NCBI GenBank assembly: GCA_946902875.1
Contig: OX336355.1
Span: 9,259,347-9,323,346 of the forward strand
Reading direction: 5' to 3'
DNA: 64,000 bases
Source: Nematopogon swammerdamellus
Lineage: Eukaryota > Arthropoda > Insecta > Lepidoptera > Adelidae
The notes under the pieces were generated by a model. That model saw only the letters and a program-made list of their open reading frames with translations. It ran no database searches and was not told the DNA's origin. Position numbers and translations under genes: made by a program. The first letter of the stretch is position 1. Every line of letters starts with the position of its first letter. Below are positions 11,074 through 21,724 of the stretch, one piece after another.

Positions 11074-11161
11074 TGATTGGCAGAGTCGGAGGGGCCAAAG
11101 CATATGCTCCGACCAGCCAATATCACCTCCGATAAGGTAGGTGTCATACCGGAGACTTCGC
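11074..11161 (-). repeat. SINE-A fragment
   Basis: Contains ctccgaccagccaatatcac and ataccggagacttc, the 3' portion of SINE-A in reverse orientation. Confidence 0.8.
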
Positions 11162-11311
11162 TTGTCTTGTACTTGTTAGCAATAAACTTCGAATCGGCCA
11201 AATGTGAACATACTTCGTGCACATTGATTCTGTTAAACATTTTCATTTCACTACAGGCTTTCATTTCGAAAACATTAATCATTTAATAGAAATTGGTTTT
11301 ATTCAACATCT

Positions 11312-11319
11312 GCCTAGGG
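11312..11319. repeat. 8-bp target duplication GCCTAGGG, left
   Basis: GCCTAGGG here and again at 13897-13904, immediately outside the inverted termini of the P-like element. Confidence 0.85.
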
Positions 11320-11344
11320 CACGAGTCAGTAAGCCTGGAGGCGC

Positions 11345-11471
11345 TATACATAGGAGGACAGGGGTAGCCGCGCGTCGGCGCACACGCGCCAGCGCGTCAG
11401 TCTAGCGCCGGCGACCGATCTTAGTCTCCGTCCGCCGCTCAGGCGGAGCGAACGTGCGCGTCTGTCACAAA
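11345..11471 (+). promoter_or_regulatory. GC-rich leader upstream of the THAP exon
   Basis: A CpG-rich stretch (cgcgccagcgcgtcag, cgccgctcaggcggagcg) lies directly before the ATG and is conserved in copy 2 at 48796-48905. This suggests a promoter/5' UTR of the transposase gene, although no core promoter motif is certain. Confidence 0.4.
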
Positions 11472-11551
11472 ATGCCTCATTGTGCAGTGCTTTGGTGCAA
11501 AAAGTCGTCGAAAAATTCAAACTTGAACACAGATGGAGTCACCTTTCACGA
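11472..11551 (+). CDS. THAP-domain first exon of P-like transposase
   Basis: From ATG at 11472 the exon reads MPHCAVLWCKKSSKNS and then NTDGVTFHE, ending at CACGA|GTAAGT. MPxCAVxxCxxxSxxN...GVTFH is the start of the zinc-binding THAP fold (C2CH); the two Cys ligands are C4 and C9. The remaining C..H ligands and the AVPTF box would be in a later exon, which was not found. The exon, its ATG and its donor are identical in copy 2, so the pair descends from a spliced transposase gene. Confidence 0.75.
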
Positions 11552-11929
11552 GTAAGTACTTTCATTCAATTTGATAGCATTTTTCGCTTGAATTTCAGTA
11601 ACAAACATCGGCGTAAATATGTATGGAGAGCTCTTTTCTGCTTACCCACCGTAGGTCGACTATGGTGTTGGATGCAGTTAGCTCTTGTAATTTTTTTTGT
11701 TTATTGATAAATATGTATGTTAAATGTATACAGATATTTCATGCATTCTGCCTTATTGCCAAAGGACATTTCTTCTAGTCAACCTCAGCAGGTTTCCTCG
11801 TTCAATATTCGTTTATCGCGCTTTTTTCATTCAACCAGTACCTACCGGTTTTTACTTTTGAGCGACTCTAAAGGAATTAATTTCTTTAGGTCATGCGTCT
11901 ACCGGGAATTAGTCTTGTTATGCTTAGCA

Positions 11930-12200
11930 TTAACAAAATTAATTCATAATGAATACCCCGTTAGCATTTAGCACTGCTAAGCGCCCTGATGAATAAAAAT
12001 TAATGCTAAATGCTAAGCAATAATCACATTTAATTTTAATTAGCATTGCTGTTTCGTTCGTAAAACTTTGTTGGTTCGTTTGTTTTGGAACGCACAAAGC
12101 AATGAAGTATGTGCTATTTATCTATGGTACTGCTAAATGCTAAATGCTATATAGCGCCTGCGCTCCGCTGCTAGCTAGCTAGCTAGCATCTAAATGCGAA
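11930..12200. repeat. gctaaatg-rich filler inside P-like copy 1
   Basis: Irregular repeats of ttagcattta, gctaaatgctaa and gctagctagctagc. Similar gctaaatgctaaatg sequence occurs at 48300, 48553 and 55705. It is absent from P-like copy 2. Confidence 0.5.
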
Positions 12201-12240
12201 ATGCGATGCGATCATGCGAGTGAGGGGTCGGAATTATCAT

Positions 12241-12840
12241 CTGTCACGTGATCATTAGTTTTGGTCATATCTACAGAACCACTGGACTTAGACCCATCGT
12301 GTTGGTACTCAAACTGAACGTCTCGGTGAGATCTACCCATCTGTCACGTGATAATTTGTTTTGGTCATATCTCGAGAACCACTGAACTTAGACCCATCGT
12401 GTTGGTACTCAAACTGAACGTCTCGATGAGATCTACCCATCTATCACGTGATAATTTGTTTTGGTCATATCTCGAGAACCAATGGACTTAGACCCATCGT
12501 GTTGGTACTCAATCTGAACGTCTCGATGAGATCTATCCATCTGTCACATTAACTATTGTTTTGGTCATAACTCGAGAACCACTGGTGCTAGACCCATCGT
12601 GTTGGTACTCAAACTTCAGGTCTCGGTGAGATCTATCCATCTGTCACATGAACTTTTGTTTTGGTCATAACTCGAGAACCACTGGTGCTAGACCCATCGT
12701 GTTGGTACTCAAACTTCAGGTCTCGGTGAGATCTATCCATCTGTCACATGAACTTTTGTTTTGGTCATAACTCGAGAACCACTGGTGCTAGACCCATCGT
12801 GTTGGTACTCAAACTTTAGGTCTCGGTGAGATCTATCCAT
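12241..12840. repeat. satellite-like array, six units of exactly 100 bp
   Basis: ctgtcacgtg or a variant starts at 12241, 12341, 12441, 12541, 12641 and 12741, with a broken seventh start at 12841. Each unit contains gttttggtcata, gagaaccact, gacccatcgtgttggtactc and cggtgagatcta. Units 4-6 (tcacatta/tcacatg, gtgctagaccc) form a subgroup distinct from units 1-3. Confidence 0.95.
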
Positions 12841-13075
12841 CTGTTGCGCGACCATCTCTCGAGACACATGTTAGTTCTTTAGTTCTTTAGTTCAACAATA
12901 ACAATGTAAATGTCAACAATGTAAACAGTAACAATGTAAATGTCGTAAATTGTGCTTTTAAATTTAATTCAATTGTTCAAAAGTTACCAAATGAAAATTT
13001 TAATATAGATACCGATCTATAAATAAATAATTAAGTAAATTATTGTTCTGTTTCAAATATATGTTTCTATTACAG

Positions 13076-13252
13076 ACTACACAGCCTTTCATTTGTTATT
13101 TTATTAACCCTTATATAACGAATTCACACCGTCAAACTGACAGAGAGACGCATGGTACATTTTATAAGGCTCTAGCTGCATGGCTGGTTAGTTTGTTAAA
13201 AAAGGCAAAGCCTGGAAAACCTCATTTTACCGTAAAAAAATTAAATATCGAG
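13076..13252 (+). CDS. possible symmetric internal exon, unrecognised
   Basis: Acceptor ctattacag| and donor GAG|GTGGGT bound 59 open codons in phase 0-0, with GTFYKALAAWLVSLLKKAK and GKPHFTVKKLNIE. It lies in the interior of P-like copy 1 and is absent from copy 2. It could be a transposase remnant or a captured host exon; no family was recognised. Confidence 0.3.
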
Positions 13253-13512
13253 GTGGGTACTCATAATTTTTTTATGGTAGGGTAGATTTTCGCGAATTTT
13301 TCGCGAAGTCATATTGCAATATAATTTGTCATATCGTTGGCTAAGTAATTAGCAAATAGTTGTTAATAATATAATAATTTTTTTTTTGGTTACAAAACTT
13401 TTCGACTTTCTAACATTATTTTTTTAATTTTGGAAAATTCCAATAACAAATACTCCAATAAGATAATACCGAAGTACGAGGTCTTACATATCATTGTTTT
13501 GGAAATTTGATG
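13253..13512. other. AT-rich interior of P-like copy 1
   Basis: No feature recognised before the right-end segment shared with copy 2. Confidence 0.35.
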
Positions 13513-14117
13513 TAGATTTATAATAAAGTATCCGAGGTATCTCAGAACTTAGAACTATTATCGTGTTTATGCGAAAATCTGCAAATTCGCAAAATTGTGA
13601 AAGGGGCGTTGCCTTTGTTCATTTAAGAGAAAGTTATATTATTCCCTTGATGTAAAGAAGGGTTAAATATTGTTAAATCCGTTTCATCTTTTCATCGCGA
13701 ATCGACACAATGAGCGACTTATTGTATGAATCCCGTTCAAACGTATGGAAGACTGGCGTCACGTGGCTACCTACTCGCTCGGCCAATCACGGCGTTCCAT
13801 GCGCCGCTCCCGCCTCAGACTTCACACCCCTTTGGCGGCTACCTCGGTTCTCATACAAACGATGCCGTATTTCGTATCCAGGTTTACTGACTCGTGGCCT
13901 AGGGCCTAGGGTGAGTTGAATGAGTGAATCGTCCGCTCAAGTGGTTCAATGATATTCGCTCGACCTCTCAGTCTGAATACTTATTTATAAAAGAGATATT
14001 TGGATTTTCCATTGACGGTTGTAAAAAGGTTCCAACAAATTCCCTCTTTAAGAAGTAAAATGTCTAAGTAATTTCCGATCCTTCATTATGGAATCATAAT
14101 AATGCTCCAGGAAATTC

Positions 14118-14392
14118 AACATTTAATAACAATACACTATAATGCCACTTAATTTGTGGCAAGAGCGGGTTCATTGCCTTAGGCAGTTTCCTCCAGTCAA
14201 CCCGGTGGATTTTTTTCATGGAATCCGAACTCCGAACCATGGAGCAGTGGGTGAAGGTATGCACGTAATTTTGTTTTTTTCTAATCAGAAAGTAATAATT
14301 GGTACACACCGCCGCCGCCGGTTGATTTCGAACCTCGGACCTCTCGCAAGAGGAGTCGACGCCCAGACCACTCGGCCACCAGCCGCATACCT
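14118..14392 (-). repeat. SINE-A2 (tRNA-headed, different body)
   Basis: Read on the minus strand it starts with a tRNA-like head: gtggccgagtggtctgggc (A box) and cgaggttcgaa (B box). It then passes through a gcatacc..cactgc block, ttcggattcc, a ccaccgggttgactgg block and a ttaagtggcatta tail. A sister copy is at 31636-31875. The part after the head differs from SINE-A. Confidence 0.75.
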
Positions 14393-14850
14393 ATATTTTT
14401 GAAGTGAAAACTTCTTTAGCGGCGCTTGGCACTTTTTAGGTGGGTAAAAAATGTTAAACTCGCGTCAGATCTCGAAAAGCGACAGATTTATTTTTATTAT
14501 TTAAAATGTAACCTTAAGTCATTGCATTAAGGGTTAAGTTACGAGTGGCACGGGATCAATTCTGTTCTTCTCTCAGTGACAGTAAAGCCGAAAGCGAATC
14601 AAAGAAATCCGATATTCGTTCGGTCGTTTATGTGATTTCGTGGCTCAATGGTAAGAGTGTAGGATTTGTATTTGTTGACCATGGGTTCGACCTCCTCACA
14701 TTTTGAATTTTTTTTTTCTTTTGTTTTCTTTTTTAAGCAATGTTACGGTGTTTAAATGTGTTTAGGGTGTTTAGTTTTTTTTATAACCACCTAAGAATTA
14801 TTTTCGGAAATACAAAAAGTTTTCACTTCTGCCGGCACTCCCGGAGTGTT
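14393..14850 (+). repeat. repeat D: inverted-terminus element with tRNA-like core
   Basis: gaagtgaaaactt near the left end is mirrored by aagttttcacttc at about 14820-14832, followed by gccggcactcccggagtg. Inside, 14636-14704 looks tRNA-like: tggctcaatggtaagag (A box) and ccatgggttcga (B box). The sister copy in reverse is at 39580-39998. Acceptor ends do not pair, so it is not a working tRNA. Confidence 0.75.
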
Positions 14851-16317
14851 TTTGTATCAGCCATAGAGAAATAATATACGGGGGTATAATATCCTATATA
14901 CGTCTATGGTATCAGCACACTTGAGAGAGAACGCGTTTATTTAATGTCAAAATGCGTAGTGCATAATTGATTATGTCGTCGACGGAGTAAATTGTACTCA
15001 AAGTATTATTCATACATTCTGTAATAATAATAGCAGTTCTAAACTTTTTAACATATAACTTTTTAACATTTTGACTGGATATAAAGTGTGTGTTGCGTCA
15101 GTGTAGACCCAACTGACGCGCGTGAAATACGATCTCGGCCACTTCGGAATGGATCAGCACACGATGCGTGTGATACAACTAAATACAAGTTTTCTATACC
15201 TAAATAAATAAACATACCTTAGAAAACTCGGGATATCTATAAACACCAACGGAGTTCGAGATCGTAGCAGTAGACACATCCATCTAACTGGATAAATATA
15301 TATTATAAATTGGATGCATTTTTCGAAAATTAAGATTTTTGTTTTGAAACTTAGGTATTTTCATTTTAAAGTGACATAACATTATGAACCGATTTTAATG
15401 TTAACTTCCTTTTATTGTTTATGATTAATTAATTTTATGAATATTCCCTTAATTTAAAGTAGTCTTTGTCATTGAAATGTTAGATATTTACACATGATTT
15501 TTTTTTATTTAATTTTGCAAATGTTTTAAACCAGTTCCTAGTTTAAATTTAACCATTTTATTTCCTTGAATTTTTTTAATTCGAAACAATAAATGTTTAG
15601 ATAATATTATTTAACATTAATTATATACCAATTTTATTAATATCGATGTTAATATATTTTTTCTAAGAATTTTATATTTCTTAACATAATTTTTATTGAT
15701 ATTTATCAATAAAAAATAATATTTAATTTTGATTTTTTTAAGCAGCGTTTTTTTTTATCTTCGTTTTTTGTATTGCGTTTTAAGTTAAAATTAATGAAAT
15801 ATTATTTTCAGGATCTCTTCGCGAAATTGAGAAAAAGGTAGCCATTTGAGATTTTATTTACTAACACAGATTAATTTACACACGGTACGTCTCATAATAT
15901 AAATAATTTGTATCTTTCTTTGACGTACCTACTGGTATCGTGCCTAATAGGCGAATAAAAAGAAAAATTACTCGTCTTATTTAAATTAATTTATAATTAA
16001 TTGCTATATTTGATTAGATACCCTGCCGCTAGAAGGCGCCCGAGCCTCAGTACTTTTGCCAGTAGGTACCTCAGGCTTACATAATGAAGCGACACGAATT
16101 GGTGAAGAGCAAATTTATAATTAAATTGTCAAGGTTACTCGTAACGTGTGGAAAGAATCTGTAATAATACAATTTTATTATAATTACAATTTTAATACAA
16201 TATTAAACATACAATTTTCTAACTAAGGACATAGTTTAGTTTTTAAATAGTTACATTTCTTTCGTTTCTTATTCAGTTTAGGGTTCGTTTTCTTTTACTA
16301 CAATTTATTTTAGTTCA
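14851..16317. other. AT-rich intergenic sequence
   Basis: No gene, RNA or repeat family recognised in about 1.5 kb. A short inverted pair, gtacctactgg at about 15926 and ccagtaggtacc at 16060, is the only structure noted. Confidence 0.4.
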
Positions 16318-16461
16318 GTTTCGGTTGTGTTCTCCTCTAGTCCAGTATAGCCAGCAGTCCAAAGAGAAGTCTCCAGTATGGCACCTACGTTCTCGGAGAC
16401 GACATTCGTTGGTCGGAGCATGTACTCTGGCCCCTCTGACTCAGCCACCGATACCGGATTA
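16318..16461 (+). repeat. SINE-A 3' part
   Basis: Contains gttctcctctagtccagta, ggtcggagcatgtactctgg and ataccggatta in forward orientation. Confidence 0.8.
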
Positions 16462-17640
16462 GCTTTTTAAAAGTGGAAAAAGGTTATTACAATGAATGTT
16501 ATGAAATAAATTATATATTCTGTATATTATAAATTTATAAATAACACAAACAGAAGAAAAATCATACCTATAGATGTTTTGCTTTTAAATTGTTATAGGT
16601 CCGTGACAAAATAGAGGGACGAACAGACATAGCGTGACTAATTATAGGTTTCTTGATTTTACCTGTGACATATTGCTAAAGGTATTTCTGCACTCAACCT
16701 TACAAAATTATTTCATGAGTGGAATTTAATTAGAGTTCTATATTAAATTTTATTCATTTCAGTTGAGTTGAAATATATCGGATATGTCGTTCCAATTTCC
16801 AAATAATGTTCTCCCCTAGCAAATATACCTAATAGTTATAATTACATAATTGGAATAATTTCAATACGTGTATTTTGTTGGATACGCCGCCGTTAAGAAT
16901 TATCTATACAGGAATATTTAGATATCACAATTTACTAGTCGTGTACAGTATTGAGTAACGCGCGACGATAGTTGACGTAACAGACGCACGCAACGTGCTA
17001 GCAAGACTCGACACGGCCACGCCGAACCGAAACTGACCAACCGACCAATAGCGTGCCTAGAAACAGATTTATTCAAGGTTATTGTGTTTTGAAGAAAGTA
17101 TAAAATCCAAACGCTACCTACATAGTAGGTATAAGGCATAGAGAAATAATATACGGTATAAGGTTATTATAACGTACTTACGTACTATTAGAAAATGCCG
17201 TTCTACTTTGAATCTATCAGTTTCCTCACAATACTCTACAACAAATACTTTTGAACAAACTGCATATTATTTGAAATAAGAACTTCTTCACCGCATATTT
17301 TATTTTTATTTATGTCTGGAGTCTGTTTTCTAAGCTCACCACTGCCATAGTAAAATGAGACTGGTGTTACTATGCCACTGCCCATCACGTCCCAAATTTC
17401 AAAATCGGCGTTACAGCTCGTCGGATTCCAATTTAAAAATCGTTTAATCTTTGCTAGCGTGACTGACGATTCGAAATTCGTATTTGGTGTTCCAATCCAA
17501 TCTTTCCTAGCCGTGACTGAAGTTTCGAAATTCAAATCTCGTGTGTGTTTTTTTAGATTAAATAAATTTAAAAATAATTTTAAGCTGAAGATTCGACATT
17601 TAAAACGGGTGTTAAAAAAATCAGTCGAACGGCGAACCGG
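16462..17640. other. intergenic sequence
   Basis: No supported gene. A 153-codon frame on the minus strand (17236-17697) has no ATG at its start and no recognised domain, but holds a short internal repetition (NFETSVTA, NFESSVTLA). Confidence 0.35.
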
Positions 17641-17689
17641 CAAACACAGATTATTCACGCACGATGATTGGTTGGCGGTTTGCACGTAA

Positions 17690-17900
17690 GAATGCAATGC
17701 ACCTGAGAAACGTTAGGCGACGCGACGCGGCGAGAGCGCGTGCGCGAGGTTTGCGCGGGACTGTAGGCCGACGGACGACAGGGCCGGTGGTCGGGTTCGC
17801 TCCCCGCCATGGCCGGCGCGGTGCTGTCACAATCGCATTTGCTGCGCCGCCGATGCAGCCCGCTGGCATAGAACGAGGCAGGTCGGCTGACCCGATACCA
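17690..17900. promoter_or_regulatory. CpG-rich block
   Basis: gcgacgcgacgcggcgagagcgcgtgcg and neighbours make a sharply GC-rich island of about 210 bp in AT-rich surroundings. It could be a promoter or the GC-rich end of a repeat; open frames on both strands are a by-product of base composition. Confidence 0.3.
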
Positions 17901-17991
17901 GCAGACAATAAAACAATGCTCCCATAGAAAACAATGAACGACCCCTTGCTCGCACACTCATCAATAGGTAAATATGTGTAATACTCGTCTC

Positions 17992-18122
17992 TTAAAAAGC
18001 TTGAAAGAAAAGTTAAATTACAAATTGAAAAACCACCGACACCTTAAAAGTCAACAATAATTTCCGTTTAGTTACATAAAGGCGTCGGGGGACCGCTAAG
18101 TAAATAAAATATAAAAACTCAG
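17992..18122 (+). repeat. dispersed repeat I, copy 1
   Basis: agcttgaaagaaaagttaaa through tttccgtttagttacataaaggcgtcgggggaccgctaagtaaat matches 28453-28580 with scattered changes. Class unknown. Confidence 0.6.
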
Positions 18123-19075
18123 AGCCGAGCGGGTATTTACTTTGCGCTCCCCGTCGAGCGACGACTCCTGTAAGTAACTAAATGGTTAACTACCTTAACT
18201 TTTTAAGGTATCGGACGTTTTTTAAGTTTGTAATTTAACTTTTTTCAAATATGTTGTTGTTACAGACGCCGCACCCCATATTGTTTTATAATTAGTGGTG
18301 ATGTACATATTGTACATCCAAGACGGTAATAAAGTGGAGACAATCATTTTCCTGCTGACGTCAAAGGAACGAAACATAAATATTACTTAGCAGTCACAGT
18401 AACGAAGTCATTCTAAAGTAAGTATATGTATCACACATACATAACACCAAAAAACGTTCTACACCTCTACCACGTTACTCTGGCACGTGTTTCTATGAAC
18501 ATTTTCTGAAAATGTGTCTGATGTGAATGAAGATATAGGCCATGTTGATTTTGACAGAGTGTAGGAACACGATTCTAAGCTACGAAATATCCGGTGTCTC
18601 CATTTAAGGGTGTCTGGAATAGTATGTATGAGGCTGTGAATTACAAAAGTTTACGGGAGTGTTTAAATTTTGTTTAACTGTACAGGTAGAGGACTTAGTT
18701 TAGTTTAAAATTTCGTATTTATTCGCTTTTCTGTTACATACTCAACAAGTCGATAATCTTTAGGCCCTCCAGATGTTTAATTCCATGACATCCTCCTAAT
18801 CAATAAAGCAAAGTTTCTACGGGCGACCGGCGCGGGGACAATATGAATATCTATATAACTCGAGAACCACTTAATCGATTATCATACGGTTTTCACTGTT
18901 ACATTCTGTCACTTCTCAAGATGTTTTAGGCTATAAATCATAACGCTACGTCCTTGGCGGCCTGAGCTGTAAGCAAAACGGTAAAAACTAAACACGCGAA
19001 GTGAAGCCGCGGGTAAAAGTTAGTAGGCTAATAACCGTCTTAAAATGCAGGTCTTTCAAGAATCTATTTTTATGT
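18123..19075. other. intergenic sequence
   Basis: No gene seen. A short repeat G end (cacgcgaagtgaagccgcggg) lies at about 18990-19012. Confidence 0.35.
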
Positions 19076-19079
19076 AATC

Positions 19080-20335
19080 CAACATGCGTGTCTGTGCCAA
19101 GGGACAAATGGTGCAGCGCCAAAATTACATCACTCGCCCACCGACGACGACGCACGAATCACTTGATCATCAGCGTACAAAAGGCATTTCACAATTAACT
19201 CGTCCATTCTTAATCCACACTCACATACTTTCAGATCAGCCAAGCAGCTGTCCATGAATAGATTGAACCGCCGAGATGACGCCACACACCCTATCTGTCC
19301 CCTCTAGAGATGTCAAACCAGTCGGTGTATGACCCGTTTATCCTGACATAAACCCTGGAACCCTCATAATTATACTAACCCTCATACTAACCCAGCACTG
19401 CCCACAATTAATTCCTCCTCGCTTTGTCATACACCTTCTCCAGATCTACGAACGCACAAAAGAGCTTCTGTTTTTCGCCAGATGTTTTTCGGCTATGCAC
19501 CGTAGGGGAAAGACTAGACCCTTCCTAAATCCCGCTTTCACGTCGCAGATCTTTCTTCCGTAACATTCAACACTCTCTCAATCAGTACTTTTGCGAAAAA
19601 TTTGTCGACAATGCTGAGAAGGCTTATGACCCGGTAGTTTTTACATTCCTGTTGCGAGCCTTTTCCTTTATACAGCCGGACGATCACAGCTTTGCACCAA
19701 TCATCTGGTACTTGGCCGTGTCGTCAGCACGTAATAAAGAGCCGGTGCAACAGGTCTGCAACCACCCAACCACCGCCCCTCAGCATTTCGGCCTACACTC
19801 TATCATATACTACTGCTTTACCAACTTTGCCTTTAAATGCATTCTGAATCTGGTCAACACTTATTTTGCTATAATATCGGCCATCCTGGGCGTGTCGCTC
19901 ATAGCTCTAGCTGCACGCTGTATCCACGCATTTTCCTAAACATTTTTATATTAGTCCGGAAGTTGTCAGATAATCTCCTGTCATTCTTTTCTTTCCCTTC
20001 CCTTTGCGTTATTTCAACGTAATCTTTCACTTTAATTTTAGACTCACGATACTTTTGCTTTCGTATTTCTACTTCATTATTTGCTCCGTTCACTCTCCTG
20101 TCAGTCTTACTCGCTAAGAGATCAAGCCATGCTTTCTTCTTCTCATACACTACATTTTTTTATCATCATTCCACTAAGACTTTTAGAATTTCCTTCCATT
20201 TGTTCTCGTGGCGACACGACGCCACATACCTCAGAGTTACTGTGTCGAGTATTCCACTTTGTTTTCTCCCATACACGTTGAAGACTCAACGTTTTAACCC
20301 TAAGTTTAAAACTACGTTTGAAGATACCCAGGTTA
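19080..20335 (-). pseudogene. decayed LINE (RTE-like) reverse transcriptase
   Basis: Reading leftwards through several frameshifts and stops: KKKAWLDLLASKTDRRVN and IRKQKYRESKIKVKDYVE (20150-20000), then KISVDQIQNAFKGKVGKA, AEMLRGGGWVVADLLHRLF, DDWCKAVIVRLYKGKGS, CKNYRVISLLSIVDKFFAK, FCAFVDLEKVYDKA and, at 19166-19177, YADD within ELIVKCLLYADDQ. These are ordered reverse-transcriptase motifs, with YADD the metal-binding core. The endonuclease part is not seen. The first stops lie just after ERSAT and before KRDLG, so the copy is dead. Confidence 0.85.
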
Positions 20336-20884
20336 AAGGATACGAGAAATAATGTATACATATATACAATATATACGAATACATAGTATATACATAACGC
20401 AATGCAATTATATTATGCGACACAGTTTTCAAATAGTTTTTGGTCATTTTAGGCATTATTACTATGGTTTGACCACCACTTTAGTGAGGACTTTTATTGA
20501 GTTCGTATGGGCTGGGCTAATGACCTCGTATAAAAATATTAAAACATAAAATTAATTTGAAGAGGTTCGAAATCATAAATTGGTTCTTAAGTTTTTGTGG
20601 ATTTAAACAAGTCAGTTTTACAACACATTATTATGTTTACATGGGTACTTTTCACAATTAAATGTATACGTGGAAAATTACCGAAGCTCCTACCTATAAC
20701 CTTTGAAATACACGAACTAGTTCCCCTAGTGTTAGTATCAAGGCTTCCAATATTATGAGTAAGTATGCCCAAATGCCCATGCCAATATAAACCTAGAAGT
20801 GACATTAACTTGTCGAGGTGATGAAATGAAAAAGCACAAATAAATATCTCTTGTCACAATTGCGTACTCACGCATCTTCTACAT
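20336..20884. other. intergenic sequence with AT microsatellite
   Basis: A tatacatatatacaatata tract near 20352-20400. The rest is featureless. Confidence 0.4.
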
Positions 20885-21715
20885 ACATACATACATACCA
20901 CACGCTGTATTCCGCCAATCGGGTTAAGCAGAGTAAGCAGAGTTTTGTCAGCCTCGATAGCTCAGTGGTGCAGACAGTCAACTGTCGCTATTGAATGTTA
21001 AGCAACGCTGGGTGCGGTCAGTTCTTGGATGGGTGACCGCTGACCGTTGGAGTCTGACCGAGGTTCGGATTCCTCGTAAAACTGTAGGTCCCTTCCCTCC
21101 TAATCTTACTTGGTGGTAGGGTTTAACCCGCCCGGGTTGGTACCACCGCACTGAATGAAACGTCGGTCAAAACGGCTATGTAAATAGTTTGTGTTTTCCG
21201 ACCAGTTCAGTGTAGCCGGCACGATCAAAGGGGGAAGCACTGACATGGCACCTAGTTCACCCGGTGTTATGGGCTGACATCACGGACGTTGTAGGTGATG
21301 TAGCCAACCGTGTCAGTTTCCATAAAAAAAACGGTGTTGTGTGTGCTGCAAGGAGTCTGGTAAATTACAACACAATACCGACCACAACGCTTCTCGAAGT
21401 ATTCAAGATTCTTCGTTGGACAAGATAACTATCAACAGCAAGTAAGGCACGAAGATTCACTTGCTGCATAATTCGGTGGAAAGACCGTGCCAAGCTGAGT
21501 GTACTATATTTACTATATGTGCATATCCTCGCCAGCTGCCCCATGGTTTGGACCCCACGTAAAATTGTAGATCCACCGGGTTGAATAGAAGAAATTGCCC
21601 AAGGCAACAATCCCGCCCTTGCCACACATTACATGGGCGTCGTTAGACACCTTATGGACAGCGCGGCGTCACATGTTGCGCTTTCAATAAAAGAAAAAAC
21701 ATTAAATCGCACAAT
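20885..21715 (+). repeat. repeat C interrupted by SINE-B
   Basis: 20885-20947 holds the repeat C start (cacacgctgtattccgcc, aagcagagt). Its continuation resumes at 21332 with ggtgttgtgtgtgctgcaag, ggtaaattacaacacaatacc and so on. Near 21545-21610 the copy carries the block ccaccgggttgaatagaag, otherwise seen in SINE-A2, then gggcgtcgttagacacctta and an aataaaag-like tail. Confidence 0.8.
20948..21331 (+). repeat. SINE-B, full length with 5S/tRNA-like head
   Basis: The head has tcagcctcgatagctcagtg (tRNA A box TAGCTCAGTGG), then gttaagcaacgctggg and cttggatgggtgaccgc (20997-21040), which correspond to box A and box C of animal 5S rRNA, then gaggttcggattcc (B-box-like). The body has cttggtggtagggtttaacc, ggttggtaccaccgcactg and cagttcagtgtagccggc, and ends gtcagtttccataaaaaaa. 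Confidence 0.85.
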
Positions 21716-21724
21716 GTGTAAATA

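Larger units (their letters stand above)
11320..13896 (+). mobile_element. P-element-like transposon, copy 1 (non-autonomous)
   Basis: The left end CACGAGTCAGTAAGCCTGG and the right end CCAGGTTTACTGACTCGTG form inverted termini that begin with CA. They are flanked by an exact 8-bp duplication (GCCTAGGG). An 8-bp duplication, a CA-starting terminus and a THAP first exon together fit the P superfamily. Shared with copy 2 (48764-50317) are the left ~590 bp (to about 11907) and the right ~384 bp (from about 13513). The interior is unrelated and holds gctaaatg-rich sequence, six 100-bp tandem units and one possible exon. No catalytic transposase core was found, so it would have depended on another copy. 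Confidence 0.8.

Noticed and set aside
12241..12840. CRISPR-like array
   Set aside because: Units are full-length tandem copies with no unique spacers, in a eukaryotic context.
14636..14704. functional tRNA gene
   Set aside because: A and B boxes are present but the acceptor stem does not pair, and the same segment recurs inside repeat D at 39687-39752.
17236..17697. 153-codon minus-strand gene
   Set aside because: No ATG at the start, no domain, and a plus-strand frame of similar length overlaps it; likely chance.
20997..21040. 5S rRNA gene
   Set aside because: Only the internal promoter part of 5S is present, it continues into a SINE body, and it repeats in several SINE copies.
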